A stretch of DNA of 64,000 nucleotides. Source: Pelagimonas varians. GTDB lineage: Bacteria > Pseudomonadota > Alphaproteobacteria > Rhodobacterales > Rhodobacteraceae. Shown here in pieces: positions 52,895-61,866 of this stretch. The notes beneath the pieces are model-generated. The model had not been told where the DNA came from. It ran no database searches and saw only the letters and a list, made by a program, of their open reading frames with translations. The stretch's first letter is position 1, and every line of letters starts with the position of its first letter. Location of the stretch: positions 62,001-126,000 of the forward strand of contig NZ_QKMF01000009.1 in NCBI RefSeq assembly GCF_003208435.1, given 5' to 3'. The translations under genes were made by a program, and so were the position numbers.

Positions 52895-55693
52895 TTAGTG
52901 GGCTTCGGCCCAATTGGCCCCTTGGCCCGCATCGACGATCAAGGGCAAGTCCAGCTTAACAACCGGATCCGCAGCGCCTTGCATGATGCCTCGCGCCACG
53001 CCTATCAGCTCTTCCACGGCAGTTTCCTCAACTTCGAACAGCAATTCATCGTGAACCTGTAGCAGCATTTTGGCTGGTAGATTTTCGATGGCATCCGGCA
53101 TGCGAATCATCGCGCGGCGAATAATATCAGCGGCAGTGCCCTGAATCGGGGCGTTGATCGCAGCCCGTTTGGCAAAACCGGCGCGCGGCCCCTTTGCGGC
53201 GATTTCCGGCGTATGGATCACCCTGCCAAACAGGGTTTCAACACGCAGGTTTTCTTTGGCAAAGTTCACCGTCTCTTCCATGTAGGATTTAATACCGGGG
53301 AAGCGTTCGAAATAGCGATCGATAAAGCCCTGCGCCTCGGCCCGAGGGATGCGCAAATTGCGCGCCAAGCCAAATCCGGAAATGCCATAAATCACACCAA
53401 AGTTGATCGCCTTGGCCTGCCGCCTGATATCCGGTGTCATCTCGTCCAGCGGCACATTGAACATTTCGGACGCCGTCAACGCATGAATGTCGTGCCCCTG
53501 TTTAAACGCCTCTTTCAGCGCATCAATCCCCGCCATCTGCGCCAGTACGCGCAATTCGATCTGGCTATAGTCGAGCGACACCAGAACCTTGCCCTCTGGC
53601 GCGACAAAAGCCTCGCGGATGCGGCGGCCGTCTTCTGTCCTTACCGGAATGTTTTGCAAGTTCGGATCAGTCGAGGCCAATCGTCCGGTGTTCGCCCCAG
53701 CGATAGAATACGATGTATGAACACGGCCGGTTTCAGGATGAATATGGCCTTGCAAGGCATCGGTGTAGGTCGATTTCAATTTTTGCAGCTGGCGGTAATC
53801 CAGAACGCGCGCCGCAAAATCATGCTCTGTCGCCAGATCTTCAAGCACATCCGCCGGTGTCGACCACTGACCGGTTTTGGTTTTCTTGCCGCCCTCAAGC
53901 GCCATTTCTTCGAACAGAATAGCACCGACTTGTGCGGGCGATTGCACGTTAAACTCACGCCCTGCCAGCTCATACAACTCAGCCTCAAACCCCGCCATTT
54001 TCTGGGCAAATGCGTTCGACATGCGGCTGAGCACATCGCGGTCCACCTGAATGCCGTGCATCTCCATCTTAGCCAGTACCGGAACAAGCGGGCGTTCCAA
54101 TCCTTCATAGACCCGGGTCACTTTTGAGCGATGTAGAAGCGGTTTGAACAGCTGCCAAAGGCGCAGGGTAATATCGGCGTCCTCCGCTGCGTATTTCACC
54201 GCATCGCCAACCGGAACCTTGTCAAAGGTAATTGCGCTCTTGCCGCTCCCCAACAAGGATTTGATCGGAATCGGGGTGTGGTTCAAATACCGATCCGAAA
54301 GTGCGTCCATGCCGTGGTTGTGTAGGCCACCATGCAGCGCATAGCTGAGCAACATCGTGTCATCTATCGGTTTGATATCAATGCCATAGCGTTTAAACAC
54401 CTTGGCATCATATTTCATATTTTGCCCGATCTTGATCACACTCGGGTCTTCAAGCAGCGGTTTGATCGCATCCAATGCGGCTTGTAGCGGGATCTGCCCC
54501 TCGGCCAAATCTTCTGATCCAAATAGATCATCTGCTGCGGACGCCCGATGTGTCAGCGGTATGTAACAGGCCTCACCTGCCGTGACGCACAGCGAAATAC
54601 CCACCAAATCGCAAAGCATTTCATCAAGGCCGGTTGTTTCCGTATCCACTGCAATCCAACCGGTTTGTTGCGCCTTGGCAACCCAAACCGCCAGCGCATC
54701 CAAGTCGCTGACACATTCATATTTCTCGGGATCAATTGGAGCGTTTTCCGGCGCGGCTGCGGCCTCAGCCATAGGCGCATCCTCAATCACCGGCGCATCA
54801 GCCCCCAAAGAGGCGGCCATGCGTTTGGTCATTGTCCGGAATTCCATTTCCGCCAGAAAGCCCAAAAGTTTGTCAGCTTCCGGCTCCCGAACTTCCATCT
54901 CATCAATGGTGAAATCGAGCGCCATTTCACAATCAAGCTGTACCAATCGTTTCGACAATTCGATTTGCGCGCGATTGTCGATCAACGACTGTCGGCGCTT
55001 CGGCTGCTTGATCTCCTCGGACCGGTCCAGCAACTCTTCGAGAGAGCCATATTCGTTGATCAGCAAAGCCGCTGTTTTGATGCCGATACCGGGCGCGCCG
55101 GGAACGTTGTCCACACTATCACCCGCCAGCGCCTGCACATCGACAACCCGTTCTGGCGCAACACCAAATTTTTCATGCACACCGTCACGGTCGATGCGTT
55201 TGTTCTTCATCGGATCCAGCATTTCGACACCATCGCCAATCAACTGCATCAAATCCTTGTCCGACGACACAATCGTTACACGCCCACCGGCTTCGCGGCC
55301 CTGACAGGCCAGCGTCGCGATGATGTCGTCAGCTTCAAATCCCTCGACCTCATAACAGGCAATGTTAAAGGCCCGCGTTGCATCACGGGTCAACGGGAAC
55401 TGCGGGCGCAGATCTTCGGGGGCAGGAGGACGGTTGGCTTTGTATAAATCATACAGATCATTGCGGAAAGACTTTCCGGAATGGTCAAAAATGACGGCAA
55501 CATGGGTCGGAGCATCAGGGCCTGTCTGCCCCTCGCCGTAACGCTGCAACATGTTACAAAACCCTGCGACAGCGCCCACAGGCAACCCGTCAGATTTCCG
55601 CGTCAAAGGCGGCAACGCATGATAGGCCCGAAAAATAAAAGCCGATCCGTCGATCAGGTGCAGATGGCACCCCTTACCGAAATCACTCGCCAT
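52895..55693 (-). CDS. polA: DNA polymerase I
   Basis: Repair and Okazaki-fragment polymerase. 932 residues: 5'-3' exonuclease at 1-290 (LIDGSAFIFRAYHALPP start; YEVEGFEADDIIATLA near 112), 3'-5' exonuclease near 350-520 (IAVDTETTGLDEM, KIGQNMKYDAKVF, AAEDADITLRLW, all four acidic ligands present), and the A-family polymerase (LVSLDYSQIELRVLAQMAG, QAKAINFGVIYGISGFGLA O-helix region, LQVHDELLFEV). Start at 55693 has GGGGAG about seven bases upstream. Full length. Confidence 0.97.
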   Translation of the reverse strand: MASDFGKGCHLHLIDGSAFIFRAYHALPPLTRKSDGLPVGAVAGFCNMLQRYGEGQTGPDAPTHVAVIFDHSGKSFRNDLYDLYKANRPPAPEDLRPQFPLTRDATRAFNIACYEVEGFEADDIIATLACQGREAGGRVTIVSSDKDLMQLIGDGVEMLDPMKNKRIDRDGVHEKFGVAPERVVDVQALAGDSVDNVPGAPGIGIKTAALLINEYGSLEELLDRSEEIKQPKRRQSLIDNRAQIELSKRLVQLDCEMALDFTIDEMEVREPEADKLLGFLAEMEFRTMTKRMAASLGADAPVIEDAPMAEAAAAPENAPIDPEKYECVSDLDALAVWVAKAQQTGWIAVDTETTGLDEMLCDLVGISLCVTAGEACYIPLTHRASAADDLFGSEDLAEGQIPLQAALDAIKPLLEDPSVIKIGQNMKYDAKVFKRYGIDIKPIDDTMLLSYALHGGLHNHGMDALSDRYLNHTPIPIKSLLGSGKSAITFDKVPVGDAVKYAAEDADITLRLWQLFKPLLHRSKVTRVYEGLERPLVPVLAKMEMHGIQVDRDVLSRMSNAFAQKMAGFEAELYELAGREFNVQSPAQVGAILFEEMALEGGKKTKTGQWSTPADVLEDLATEHDFAARVLDYRQLQKLKSTYTDALQGHIHPETGRVHTSYSIAGANTGRLASTDPNLQNIPVRTEDGRRIREAFVAPEGKVLVSLDYSQIELRVLAQMAGIDALKEAFKQGHDIHALTASEMFNVPLDEMTPDIRRQAKAINFGVIYGISGFGLARNLRIPRAEAQGFIDRYFERFPGIKSYMEETVNFAKENLRVETLFGRVIHTPEIAAKGPRAGFAKRAAINAPIQGTAADIIRRAMIRMPDAIENLPAKMLLQVHDELLFEVEETAVEELIGVARGIMQGAADPVVKLDLPLIVDAGQGANWAEAH

Positions 55694-55800
55694 TCGTCCG
55701 CTCCCCATGATCTGCACCACATATTATTTCAGGTATGGTTTGCCATGCCGGATCGGTTTCTGCCAGCCGTCCTTTGCGCTTGACCATGCAATTCGGCCTC

Positions 55801-55852
55801 AAAAACGAAAACAACCCCGCGCTTTAGCGCAGGGCAAATTCATTTCGTTTTT
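55801..55852. terminator. Nested palindrome downstream of the zinc-finger gene
   Basis: Outer arms AAAAACGAAA/TTTCGTTTTT (55801-55810 and 55843-55852) surround CCC-GCGC-TTTA-GCGC-AGGG. In the minus direction the GC stem is followed by TTGTTTTCG, so it can end transcription of the 59-residue gene 13 bases upstream. The reach of the arms is unusual. Confidence 0.6.
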
Positions 55853-55864
55853 GGCTTAGTGTGC

Positions 55865-56044
55865 TTAGACTTTGTCTTCAAAATCTTTGTGCACAAATTT
55901 GCAGTCGCAATAAGGACATTCAACCCAGCCATGTTCGGCTGGCATTTGCAGCCATACGCGCGGATGCCCCAAAGCACCGCCGCCGCCGTCACAGGCAACG
56001 CGAAAGCTGTCCACAATCTTAGTCTCGGGCGCCTGAATGGTCAT
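55865..56044 (-). CDS. Zinc-finger domain protein (CHCC type), 59 residues
   Basis: A 59-codon gene starting [21 protein letters not shown]. The cysteine in VACDG, histidine in LGHPRV and the pair [12 protein letters not shown] give the four ligands of the CHCC zinc finger (PF10276) whose eukaryotic relative is the small NDUFS6 subunit of complex I. Such tiny proteins are widespread in alphaproteobacteria. It overlaps nothing and has a terminator-like palindrome behind it. Which process it serves is not known from this sequence. Confidence 0.85.
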   Translation of the reverse strand: MTIQAPETKIVDSFRVACDGGGGALGHPRVWLQMPAEHGWVECPYCDCKFVHKDFEDKV

Positions 56045-56120
56045 GGCATTGGTTCCCTTTTCTCGAACACTGGCTTAACAGCCTTATGAGCCAAGCCAGC
56101 CGCAGGAGCAAGCACGCGCA

Positions 56121-57044
56121 ATGACACAGGACGCTATCCGCATCAGCAATCTGCAAAAGACCTATGAAGGCGGCAAACAAGCCCTCAAAGGGGTAGACCT
56201 GACCGTACCGGCAGGGTCGATCTTTGGCCTACTCGGGCCCAACGGCGCAGGGAAATCAACTTTGATCAATATTCTCGCCGGGTTGGTGCTAAAATCCGCT
56301 GGCGAGGTTGAGATTTGGGGCTGGCAACAAGACAAAAACCCACGCCAATCACGCGCAGCCATAGGCGTTATGCCGCAAGAGCTCAATCTTGATCCATTTT
56401 TCTCCCCCTTTGGCGCTCTCGAAGTTCAGGCGGGGCTGTACGGCGTTCCCAAAGACCAGCGCCGCAGCGAAGAAATCCTTGAAATGGTGGGCCTGACGGA
56501 CAAACGCGATGCATACGCGCGCACCCTGTCTGGCGGCATGCGCCGCCGTTTGTTGCTGGCCAAGGCCCTCGTACATCATCCGCAGATCTTGGTTCTGGAT
56601 GAGCCGACGGCTGGCGTTGACATCGAATTGCGGCAAATGCTGTGGCGGAATATCCGCAAATTGAACCAAGAACGCGGGATGACCATTATCCTGACCACGC
56701 ATTACCTCGAAGAAGCCGAGGAAATGTGCGACGAGATCGCGATTATCGATCAGGGTGCCATGGTAGCCCGCGACAGCACAGCCAATCTTTTGGGGCAGCT
56801 TGACGCGAAAACCATGTTGATTACGCCTGAGCATGTGCCGGAAACGCTGCCAGCAGGCCCGGGGCTGGCGGTGGAAACCCGCCGCGACGGCACGATCGCC
56901 GTCAACTACAACGCCAAGCAAACCCGCGCAGAGGATGTCCTAACAGCCGTTCACGCCGCCGGAATTCGAATCCGAGATGTGCGGACGGAACAAGCCGATC
57001 TGCAAGATGTCTTTTTATCTCTGACCCAAAGCCACTCAGGCTAA
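56121..57044 (+). CDS. ABC-2 type transporter ATP-binding protein (YadG-like)
   Basis: 307 residues with Walker A GLLGPNGAGKST near 41, signature TLSGGMRRRLLLAKAL near 141, Walker B ILVLDEPTAGVDIEL near 163, and switch histidine ILTTHYLEEAEEMCDE near 197. The last ~80 residues form the extra C-terminal domain of exporter ATPases of the YadG/NatA type. No membrane partner follows; the next gene runs the other way. The partner permease must be elsewhere, so the substrate is unknown. Confidence 0.88.
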   Translation: MTQDAIRISNLQKTYEGGKQALKGVDLTVPAGSIFGLLGPNGAGKSTLINILAGLVLKSAGEVEIWGWQQDKNPRQSRAAIGVMPQELNLDPFFSPFGALEVQAGLYGVPKDQRRSEEILEMVGLTDKRDAYARTLSGGMRRRLLLAKALVHHPQILVLDEPTAGVDIELRQMLWRNIRKLNQERGMTIILTTHYLEEAEEMCDEIAIIDQGAMVARDSTANLLGQLDAKTMLITPEHVPETLPAGPGLAVETRRDGTIAVNYNAKQTRAEDVLTAVHAAGIRIRDVRTEQADLQDVFLSLTQSHSG

Positions 57045-57113
57045 GCTCTCGGACCCAAAGCAAATCCGCGTGACAGCTGCAGGTCACGTCACCCCGCAGC
57101 GCGCGCCGCATTA

Positions 57114-57132
57114 AAAACCCGAAGTGGGTTTT
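57114..57132. terminator. Intrinsic terminator between the ABC ATPase and HIT genes
   Basis: AAAACCC-GAAGT-GGGTTTT, about 70 bases past the stop of the plus-strand ATPase and 54 bases past the stop of the minus-strand HIT gene. It can act in both directions. Confidence 0.7.
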
Positions 57133-57185
57133 GGTGTGGACAACAGCGCGGGCCATAGGCCCGCACCATTGAACAACCTAAAATC

Positions 57186-57554
57186 CTAGGCGCGTTCCAA
57201 CATCCGGCCCAAAGGGCGGCCCGCCAAGATATGCACATGCAGATGCGGCACCTCTTGCACCGCGTCGCGGCCAGCATTGGAAATCAGACGAAAACCGTCT
57301 TCCTCAACACCTTCCATCTTGCAGACCTCACCAACAGCGCGAACATAGTCCACGATCTCGGTGTCCGATGCTGTTTGCGCAAAATGGTCAAAACACACAT
57401 AGGCCCCTTTAGGAATCACCAAGACATGCTTCGGTGCTTGGGGGTACAGATCACGAAAGGCCAGAGAGTGCTCCGTTTCCAAAACCGTTGAGTTCGGAAT
57501 CTCGCCCCGTAAAATCTTCGCAAAAATATTCTGATCGTCGTAAGCATATGCCAT
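57186..57554 (-). CDS. HIT family purine nucleoside phosphoramidase (HinT-like)
   Basis: 122 residues of a single HIT domain with the triad motif HLHVHIL near residue 104 and an N-terminal FAKILRGEIPNSTVLETEHSLAF stretch. Such proteins hydrolyse adenosine phosphoramidates. Start ATG at 57552-57554. Short and complete. Confidence 0.93.
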   Translation of the reverse strand: MAYAYDDQNIFAKILRGEIPNSTVLETEHSLAFRDLYPQAPKHVLVIPKGAYVCFDHFAQTASDTEIVDYVRAVGEVCKMEGVEEDGFRLISNAGRDAVQEVPHLHVHILAGRPLGRMLERA

Positions 57555-57622
57555 GTTTCGGTACCCTTAGCGCGTTTGAAATCACTGTTTGCGCATTGGT
57601 ATCGCGCAAAACCGCCGCTGCC

Positions 57623-59200
57623 TCAATCCGCATATAGATGATCTAGATCGACAATCTCTTGGGCTACGTCCTGTGGTACTGACAAAAACGTAGCAACCGC
57701 CGCCGCGTTGACCTGCCTCGGATCGCTTTCGCGGATGCGCAAAAGGTTGTCAAAATTGGCATCTTTGATTTGATCGCTTTCATGCATCATATCATTGCGC
57801 ACAGTTGGCAAAAGACGCTGCAACGTCTCTGGTGGAGTACGTTCCCCTGCCAAACCAACCCGCATTGCGTGGCCGATCAAGTACTCATCGGAGAACAAGC
57901 AGTCGACTTCCAAAATTCGGGTTCGGGATCGATCGTTGGCAAAATCAGAAATCAAATCAAGATCTTCCGGATCCATGCAAACGATCAGTCGATCCGTCTC
58001 ATAATAGTCAAACAACATTCGCATCAAGGCACGACGATGTCGGTGCCGTTTGCCCATGGTCGATTGGATGCCGCCCAAATCTGGCAAAACACAGCTTTCT
58101 TCATTGAACAGGTAATCAATACACGGAATGTCAGTGCTCTGCCGGAAACGCTCTACCAATCGTTTCGCCACATGCCATTTCTTGCTGACCACTATCAGCA
58201 ACTCGCGCTCCCGGCCCAACGAGCTTTCTTTTTCCCAGAACCGAGACCCAAAGCGCCGTCCCATGCGACCCTTTTCCGTCAGGAATTTATGGAGTGACCG
58301 GCCTTCGTTCGAAATCTTGAACCGCTGCCCCTCAGAGGAATATAAAACCCCCAGCCGACGCCGCAACTCCATCGCTTCTGGGCTGATTTTTCGGGCAAAC
58401 AAAAAGTCTTGGCTCAGCAACAAGTCATAGTGATCGTTGTAAAAAACGATCGGCAACCCGTAGTCGCTGAACATCAAAAAGGTCAGCGTCCGGTTCTCAA
58501 TTTCCTGCTCGGGAACCAAATGCCGCACGAGCGTCTGAAAAAAGGTCTCGTCCGGAATCCACGTCGACCGGAAAAACTGCATCACGTCCTTGCGCCTTTT
58601 GGCAAAGTCCAAAATCCATTCAACAGTGCGGCGCCGCAGACACCACCACTGCGACCCGATCATAACCTCCAGATCTTGTGGAACTTTACGGGTCATACCT
58701 AAACTTTTTTGCACTTGGAACATTGCGTAGAACCGGCGTTTTTGCGTTCGCTCATTGAACCAATGGCGGTAAATCAACCGCTCTTCCTTCCAGCCCGTCT
58801 TTATCCAGTCGGATTGGAAATAGTCATAGCTTTCAATGTAGTCACAATCCCTACGGTCCAGAAACTCATGCGCGTATTCAGCTGACTTGATTGCCATGCA
58901 ATCGCCGGACAGCATGTAAAAATGCGTGGCGCGCGGGAATGCGTCCAAGGCGGATTGCACAGCCTGAATAGTCGCTTCGACCAGGCTCCATTCCCCCCAA
59001 CCACATTTTATGCGTTTGCGGGCAAATGTGACATTGGGATTGTTGGACAAGGCCGCTTTGATTTTCTTGAAATCATCGAGATCGGAACGGGCATCATAGT
59101 GGATCGACATGTAGTCGCCCACCGCCGTAAGGCTTTGCGCCTGCTTGATGATCGCGTCCGGGTCTTTATGACACAACAGGATGAAGGCGATTTTTGCCAT
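57623..59200 (-). CDS. GT14/Branch-type glycosyltransferase (DUF5928-like), second copy
   Basis: 525 residues. The N-terminal ~270 residues parallel the GT14 enzyme at 39020: IAFILLCHKDPDAIIKQAQ start, HFYMLSGDCMAIKSAEY near 93, MIGSQWWCLRRRTVEW near 182 and STWIPDETFFQTLV near 210. The C-terminal ~250 residues differ, opening RERELLIVVSKKWHVAKRL near 330 with a kinase-like or nucleotide-binding look (LLIVVSKK) that I cannot identify. Divergent from a sulfotransferase, with only 142 bases between the two starts. The acceptor is probably a surface glycan. Confidence 0.8.
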   Translation of the reverse strand: MAKIAFILLCHKDPDAIIKQAQSLTAVGDYMSIHYDARSDLDDFKKIKAALSNNPNVTFARKRIKCGWGEWSLVEATIQAVQSALDAFPRATHFYMLSGDCMAIKSAEYAHEFLDRRDCDYIESYDYFQSDWIKTGWKEERLIYRHWFNERTQKRRFYAMFQVQKSLGMTRKVPQDLEVMIGSQWWCLRRRTVEWILDFAKRRKDVMQFFRSTWIPDETFFQTLVRHLVPEQEIENRTLTFLMFSDYGLPIVFYNDHYDLLLSQDFLFARKISPEAMELRRRLGVLYSSEGQRFKISNEGRSLHKFLTEKGRMGRRFGSRFWEKESSLGRERELLIVVSKKWHVAKRLVERFRQSTDIPCIDYLFNEESCVLPDLGGIQSTMGKRHRHRRALMRMLFDYYETDRLIVCMDPEDLDLISDFANDRSRTRILEVDCLFSDEYLIGHAMRVGLAGERTPPETLQRLLPTVRNDMMHESDQIKDANFDNLLRIRESDPRQVNAAAVATFLSVPQDVAQEIVDLDHLYAD

Positions 59201-59342
59201 TTAGGAAACCATCTGCCCTATTTTTGCCTGATTGTTTATATTGATAGACATGAACAAGCGTTGAAGAAAGCCGCATATTTTGCTTTTTTGGGCGCAAATG
59301 GTGCCAAATACAACAGGGCGCAAAAAGCAGGAGGCGGCAGGC

Positions 59343-60161
59343 ATGGGTTTTCCTGGAACCTGGATGACCGAAAGTGAAAGCATGGTGTATCGGGTTGTGC
59401 CGAAATGCGCCTGCTCGACCATTGGTCAAATCATGTACTATTCTGATCATGGTGCGTTTTTTGACGGCGACATCCATGATGCCAGCCAAGGGCTGCACAA
59501 ATGGGCGCGCGAAGACAGCCAACCGGCGATCAAGGCAAACGTGAAAACGCACACCAGCTATGCCTTTACTTGTGTGCGCAATCCTTACACGCGTATCCTC
59601 TCCAGCTTCTTTGACAAGATTTGCGGAATTCAGCGCAACGGCCGCCGATATCGCGGCAACCTTGTCCCACTGTTGATCCAAAAATACGGGATCGAAGTGG
59701 GGGGAGACGATGGCAAGCAAGAGTTTGACCAGATCAAATCCTTTCGGCGCTTTTTGCTCTTCACCCGTGACACCATTCGTTGGCGGCGACCTATGGACCC
59801 AGACATCCACTGGTCGGCCATGTCTGGCCATGTCAGCACGTTCATTGTCAACGGCGGACGCTACAACAACATCTTTTGGACGGAAAAGTTCAACGAAGGC
59901 ATGCAAGGCGTTCTGGATTCGATCAACACACCGCATGACGTTGATTTGGCCAATATCCCGCGTTTCAATGAATCCGAAGGCCACGGACCAAAACGCGCGC
60001 ATCCGGTCGAAGACTATTTCGACGATCTATCGATGCATCTCATCAAGGAAATCTTCCATCGCGATTTTGCACTGTTCAAATATGATTTCGACAATCCGGG
60101 CAACAAAATGCCCATAGGCGAGATTGATCTGGACGAAGTGCATGCCAAATTGGGCGACTAG
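59343..60161 (+). CDS. Sulfotransferase family 2 protein
   Basis: 272 residues. The PAPS 5'-phosphosulfate loop is in YRVVPKCACSTIGQIM near residue 16 and the 3'-phosphate site in AFTCVRNPYTRILSSFFDKI near 77, the layout of Golgi-type carbohydrate sulfotransferases (HNK-1 class). Near the end HRDFALFKYDF matches the usual C-terminal signature. GGAGG lies 12-16 bases before the ATG at 59343, rather far; the frame is open upstream. Likely moves sulfate from PAPS to a glycan made by its divergent GT14 neighbour. Confidence 0.83.
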   Translation: MGFPGTWMTESESMVYRVVPKCACSTIGQIMYYSDHGAFFDGDIHDASQGLHKWAREDSQPAIKANVKTHTSYAFTCVRNPYTRILSSFFDKICGIQRNGRRYRGNLVPLLIQKYGIEVGGDDGKQEFDQIKSFRRFLLFTRDTIRWRRPMDPDIHWSAMSGHVSTFIVNGGRYNNIFWTEKFNEGMQGVLDSINTPHDVDLANIPRFNESEGHGPKRAHPVEDYFDDLSMHLIKEIFHRDFALFKYDFDNPGNKMPIGEIDLDEVHAKLGD

Positions 60162-60170
60162 ACTGGTGAC

Positions 60171-60194
60171 TGCGCCGCCATACAAAGCGGCGCA
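60171..60194. terminator. Terminator-like hairpin between convergent genes
   Basis: TGCGCCGC-CATACAAA-GCGGCGCA, a perfect 8-pair stem, lies between the sulfotransferase stop (60161) and the DUF1285 stop (60208). There is no clear T-tract. Confidence 0.55.
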
Positions 60195-60207
60195 AACGTA
60201 AATGCAC

Positions 60208-60801
60208 CTACAGACCTTCAAGCTCGGATGACGGAATAATCGGGAAGAACTGACCAGAAGACCAAAGCCCGAACCATCCGTCATGATGCGCGCCCAGATC
60301 AACCAACCTATAGAAACTCTTGCGGTCGATCAGCGCCTCCAGATTAGCGCGGATCAGCACATAGGGCGACGGCTCGCCGGTTTGCGCGTCGCGTTCAACA
60401 CGAATGGGGTGATCGGGGCCTGCCACCGCTTCGTCGCCGACATGGGTCTGAAACGTTAGAATCTGTGCCTTACCGTCGTCTTTCGCTTCGAAATCCACAG
60501 CAACAAACGGCGCGTCATCCACCGTGATTCCAACCTTTTCAACCGGCGTCACCAGAAAATAGCTGTCGCCATCCTTGCGCAGGATCGATGAAAAAAGTCG
60601 CACCAGCTCAAATCTGCCGATAGGCGTGCCCAAATAGAACCATGTGCCGTCCCGTGCGATCCGCATGTCTAAGTCACCGCAAAAGGGCGGATTCCACTTG
60701 TGAACAGGCGGTAGACCCCGCCCTTTTGTCGCTTTTATTGACGCCGCAATGCCATCTGCCGATGGGGTCACAACATTTTGTCCGCTCATATCTTTTGCCA
60801 T
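60208..60801 (-). CDS. DUF1285 family protein
   Basis: 197 residues from the ATG at 60801; ATGs at 60825 and 60789 are alternatives and none has a strong site. Motifs are those of DUF1285 proteins: PPFCGDLDMRIARDGTWFYL near 37, TPIGRFELVRLFSSILRKDG, and DRKSFYRLVDLG near 166. Cytosolic, no known function. Divergent from moxR over 57 bases. Confidence 0.85.
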   Translation of the reverse strand: MAKDMSGQNVVTPSADGIAASIKATKGRGLPPVHKWNPPFCGDLDMRIARDGTWFYLGTPIGRFELVRLFSSILRKDGDSYFLVTPVEKVGITVDDAPFVAVDFEAKDDGKAQILTFQTHVGDEAVAGPDHPIRVERDAQTGEPSPYVLIRANLEALIDRKSFYRLVDLGAHHDGWFGLWSSGQFFPIIPSSELEGL

Positions 60802-60858
60802 TTCCAACTCACACGATACATTCATATCTAATACGATTGATTGCAATGGAGAGTTCTT

Positions 60859-61866
60859 ATGGCGGATGCCGAAAATCTGGTGGCAGAAATAGAAGCCCTG
60901 GAGGAAAAATTGGCCGAGGCGAAGCGATCCATCAATGCCCGGTTCATCGGCCAACCCCGCGTCGTTGATCTGACCCTGTCGGCACTTCTTTGCGGGGGTC
61001 ATGGCCTCTTGATCGGTTTGCCCGGTCTGGGGAAAACCCGTTTGGTTGAAACCCTGAGCACTGTCATGGGGTTAAACGGCAACCGCGTGCAATTTACACC
61101 CGATCTGATGCCCGCAGACATTTTGGGGTCCGAGGTTTTGGAAACCGGCAATGACGGCAGCCGCGCCTTCAAATTCATCCCCGGGCCGATCTTTTGCCAG
61201 TTGATGATGGCCGACGAGATCAACCGTGCCAGTCCGCGCACGCAATCCGCGCTGCTGCAAGCCATGCAGGAAAAGCAGGTCACCGTCGCTGGTGAAACCC
61301 GCGTTTTAGATACCCCCTTCCATGTTTTGGCCACCCAAAACCCGATTGAGCAAGAAGGCACCTATCCATTGCCAGAAGCCCAGCTTGACCGCTTTTTGGT
61401 ACAGATCGACGTGAATTATCCAGACCGCGATACCGAACGCGACATCCTTTTGGCAACAACCGGCACCGAAGAAGACGAGGCACATCAGGTGTTCACTGCC
61501 GAAGAATTGATCGCAGCGCAGACCCTGTTGCGCCGCATGCCGGTGGGCGATGCCGTGGTAGAACTGATCCTTGATTTGGTTAGGGCCTTTCGCCCAGAAG
61601 ATCCCTCTGCGCCGGATCGCGTCCGCGAAGTGGTGGCATGGGGCCCCGGACCGCGCGCCGCGCAGGCGCTAATGTTGACCGTGCGCGCCCGTGCACTGTT
61701 GCAAGGGCGTCTGGCCCCATCACCTGAGGATGTTATCGACATGGCACGCCCTGTTTTGACTCACCGCATGGCGCTGTCCTTCTCGGCGCGCGCCCGCGGT
61801 GAAGACCTGAGTTCGCTCATTGACGAAGTCGCCGCTGGTGTCACCAAGGTTGAGGCCGCCGCGTGA
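60859..61866 (+). CDS. MoxR family AAA+ ATPase
   Basis: 335 residues. Walker A GLPGLGKT near residue 53, Walker B MMADEINR near 116, and LLQAMQEKQVTVAGE near 134 as the MoxR subfamily region. These ATPases act as chaperones for von Willebrand factor domain proteins and metal-containing enzymes. GGAGAG lies eight bases before the ATG; an ATG 18 bases earlier is less likely. Its stop overlaps the DUF58 start. Subfamily substrate not determined. Confidence 0.93.
   Translation: MADAENLVAEIEALEEKLAEAKRSINARFIGQPRVVDLTLSALLCGGHGLLIGLPGLGKTRLVETLSTVMGLNGNRVQFTPDLMPADILGSEVLETGNDGSRAFKFIPGPIFCQLMMADEINRASPRTQSALLQAMQEKQVTVAGETRVLDTPFHVLATQNPIEQEGTYPLPEAQLDRFLVQIDVNYPDRDTERDILLATTGTEEDEAHQVFTAEELIAAQTLLRRMPVGDAVVELILDLVRAFRPEDPSAPDRVREVVAWGPGPRAAQALMLTVRARALLQGRLAPSPEDVIDMARPVLTHRMALSFSARARGEDLSSLIDEVAAGVTKVEAAA

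Noticed and set aside
53213-55447. Open frames antisense to polA (53213-54127 and 54548-55447)
   Set aside because: They lie wholly across conserved polymerase and exonuclease domains and have no matching protein features.
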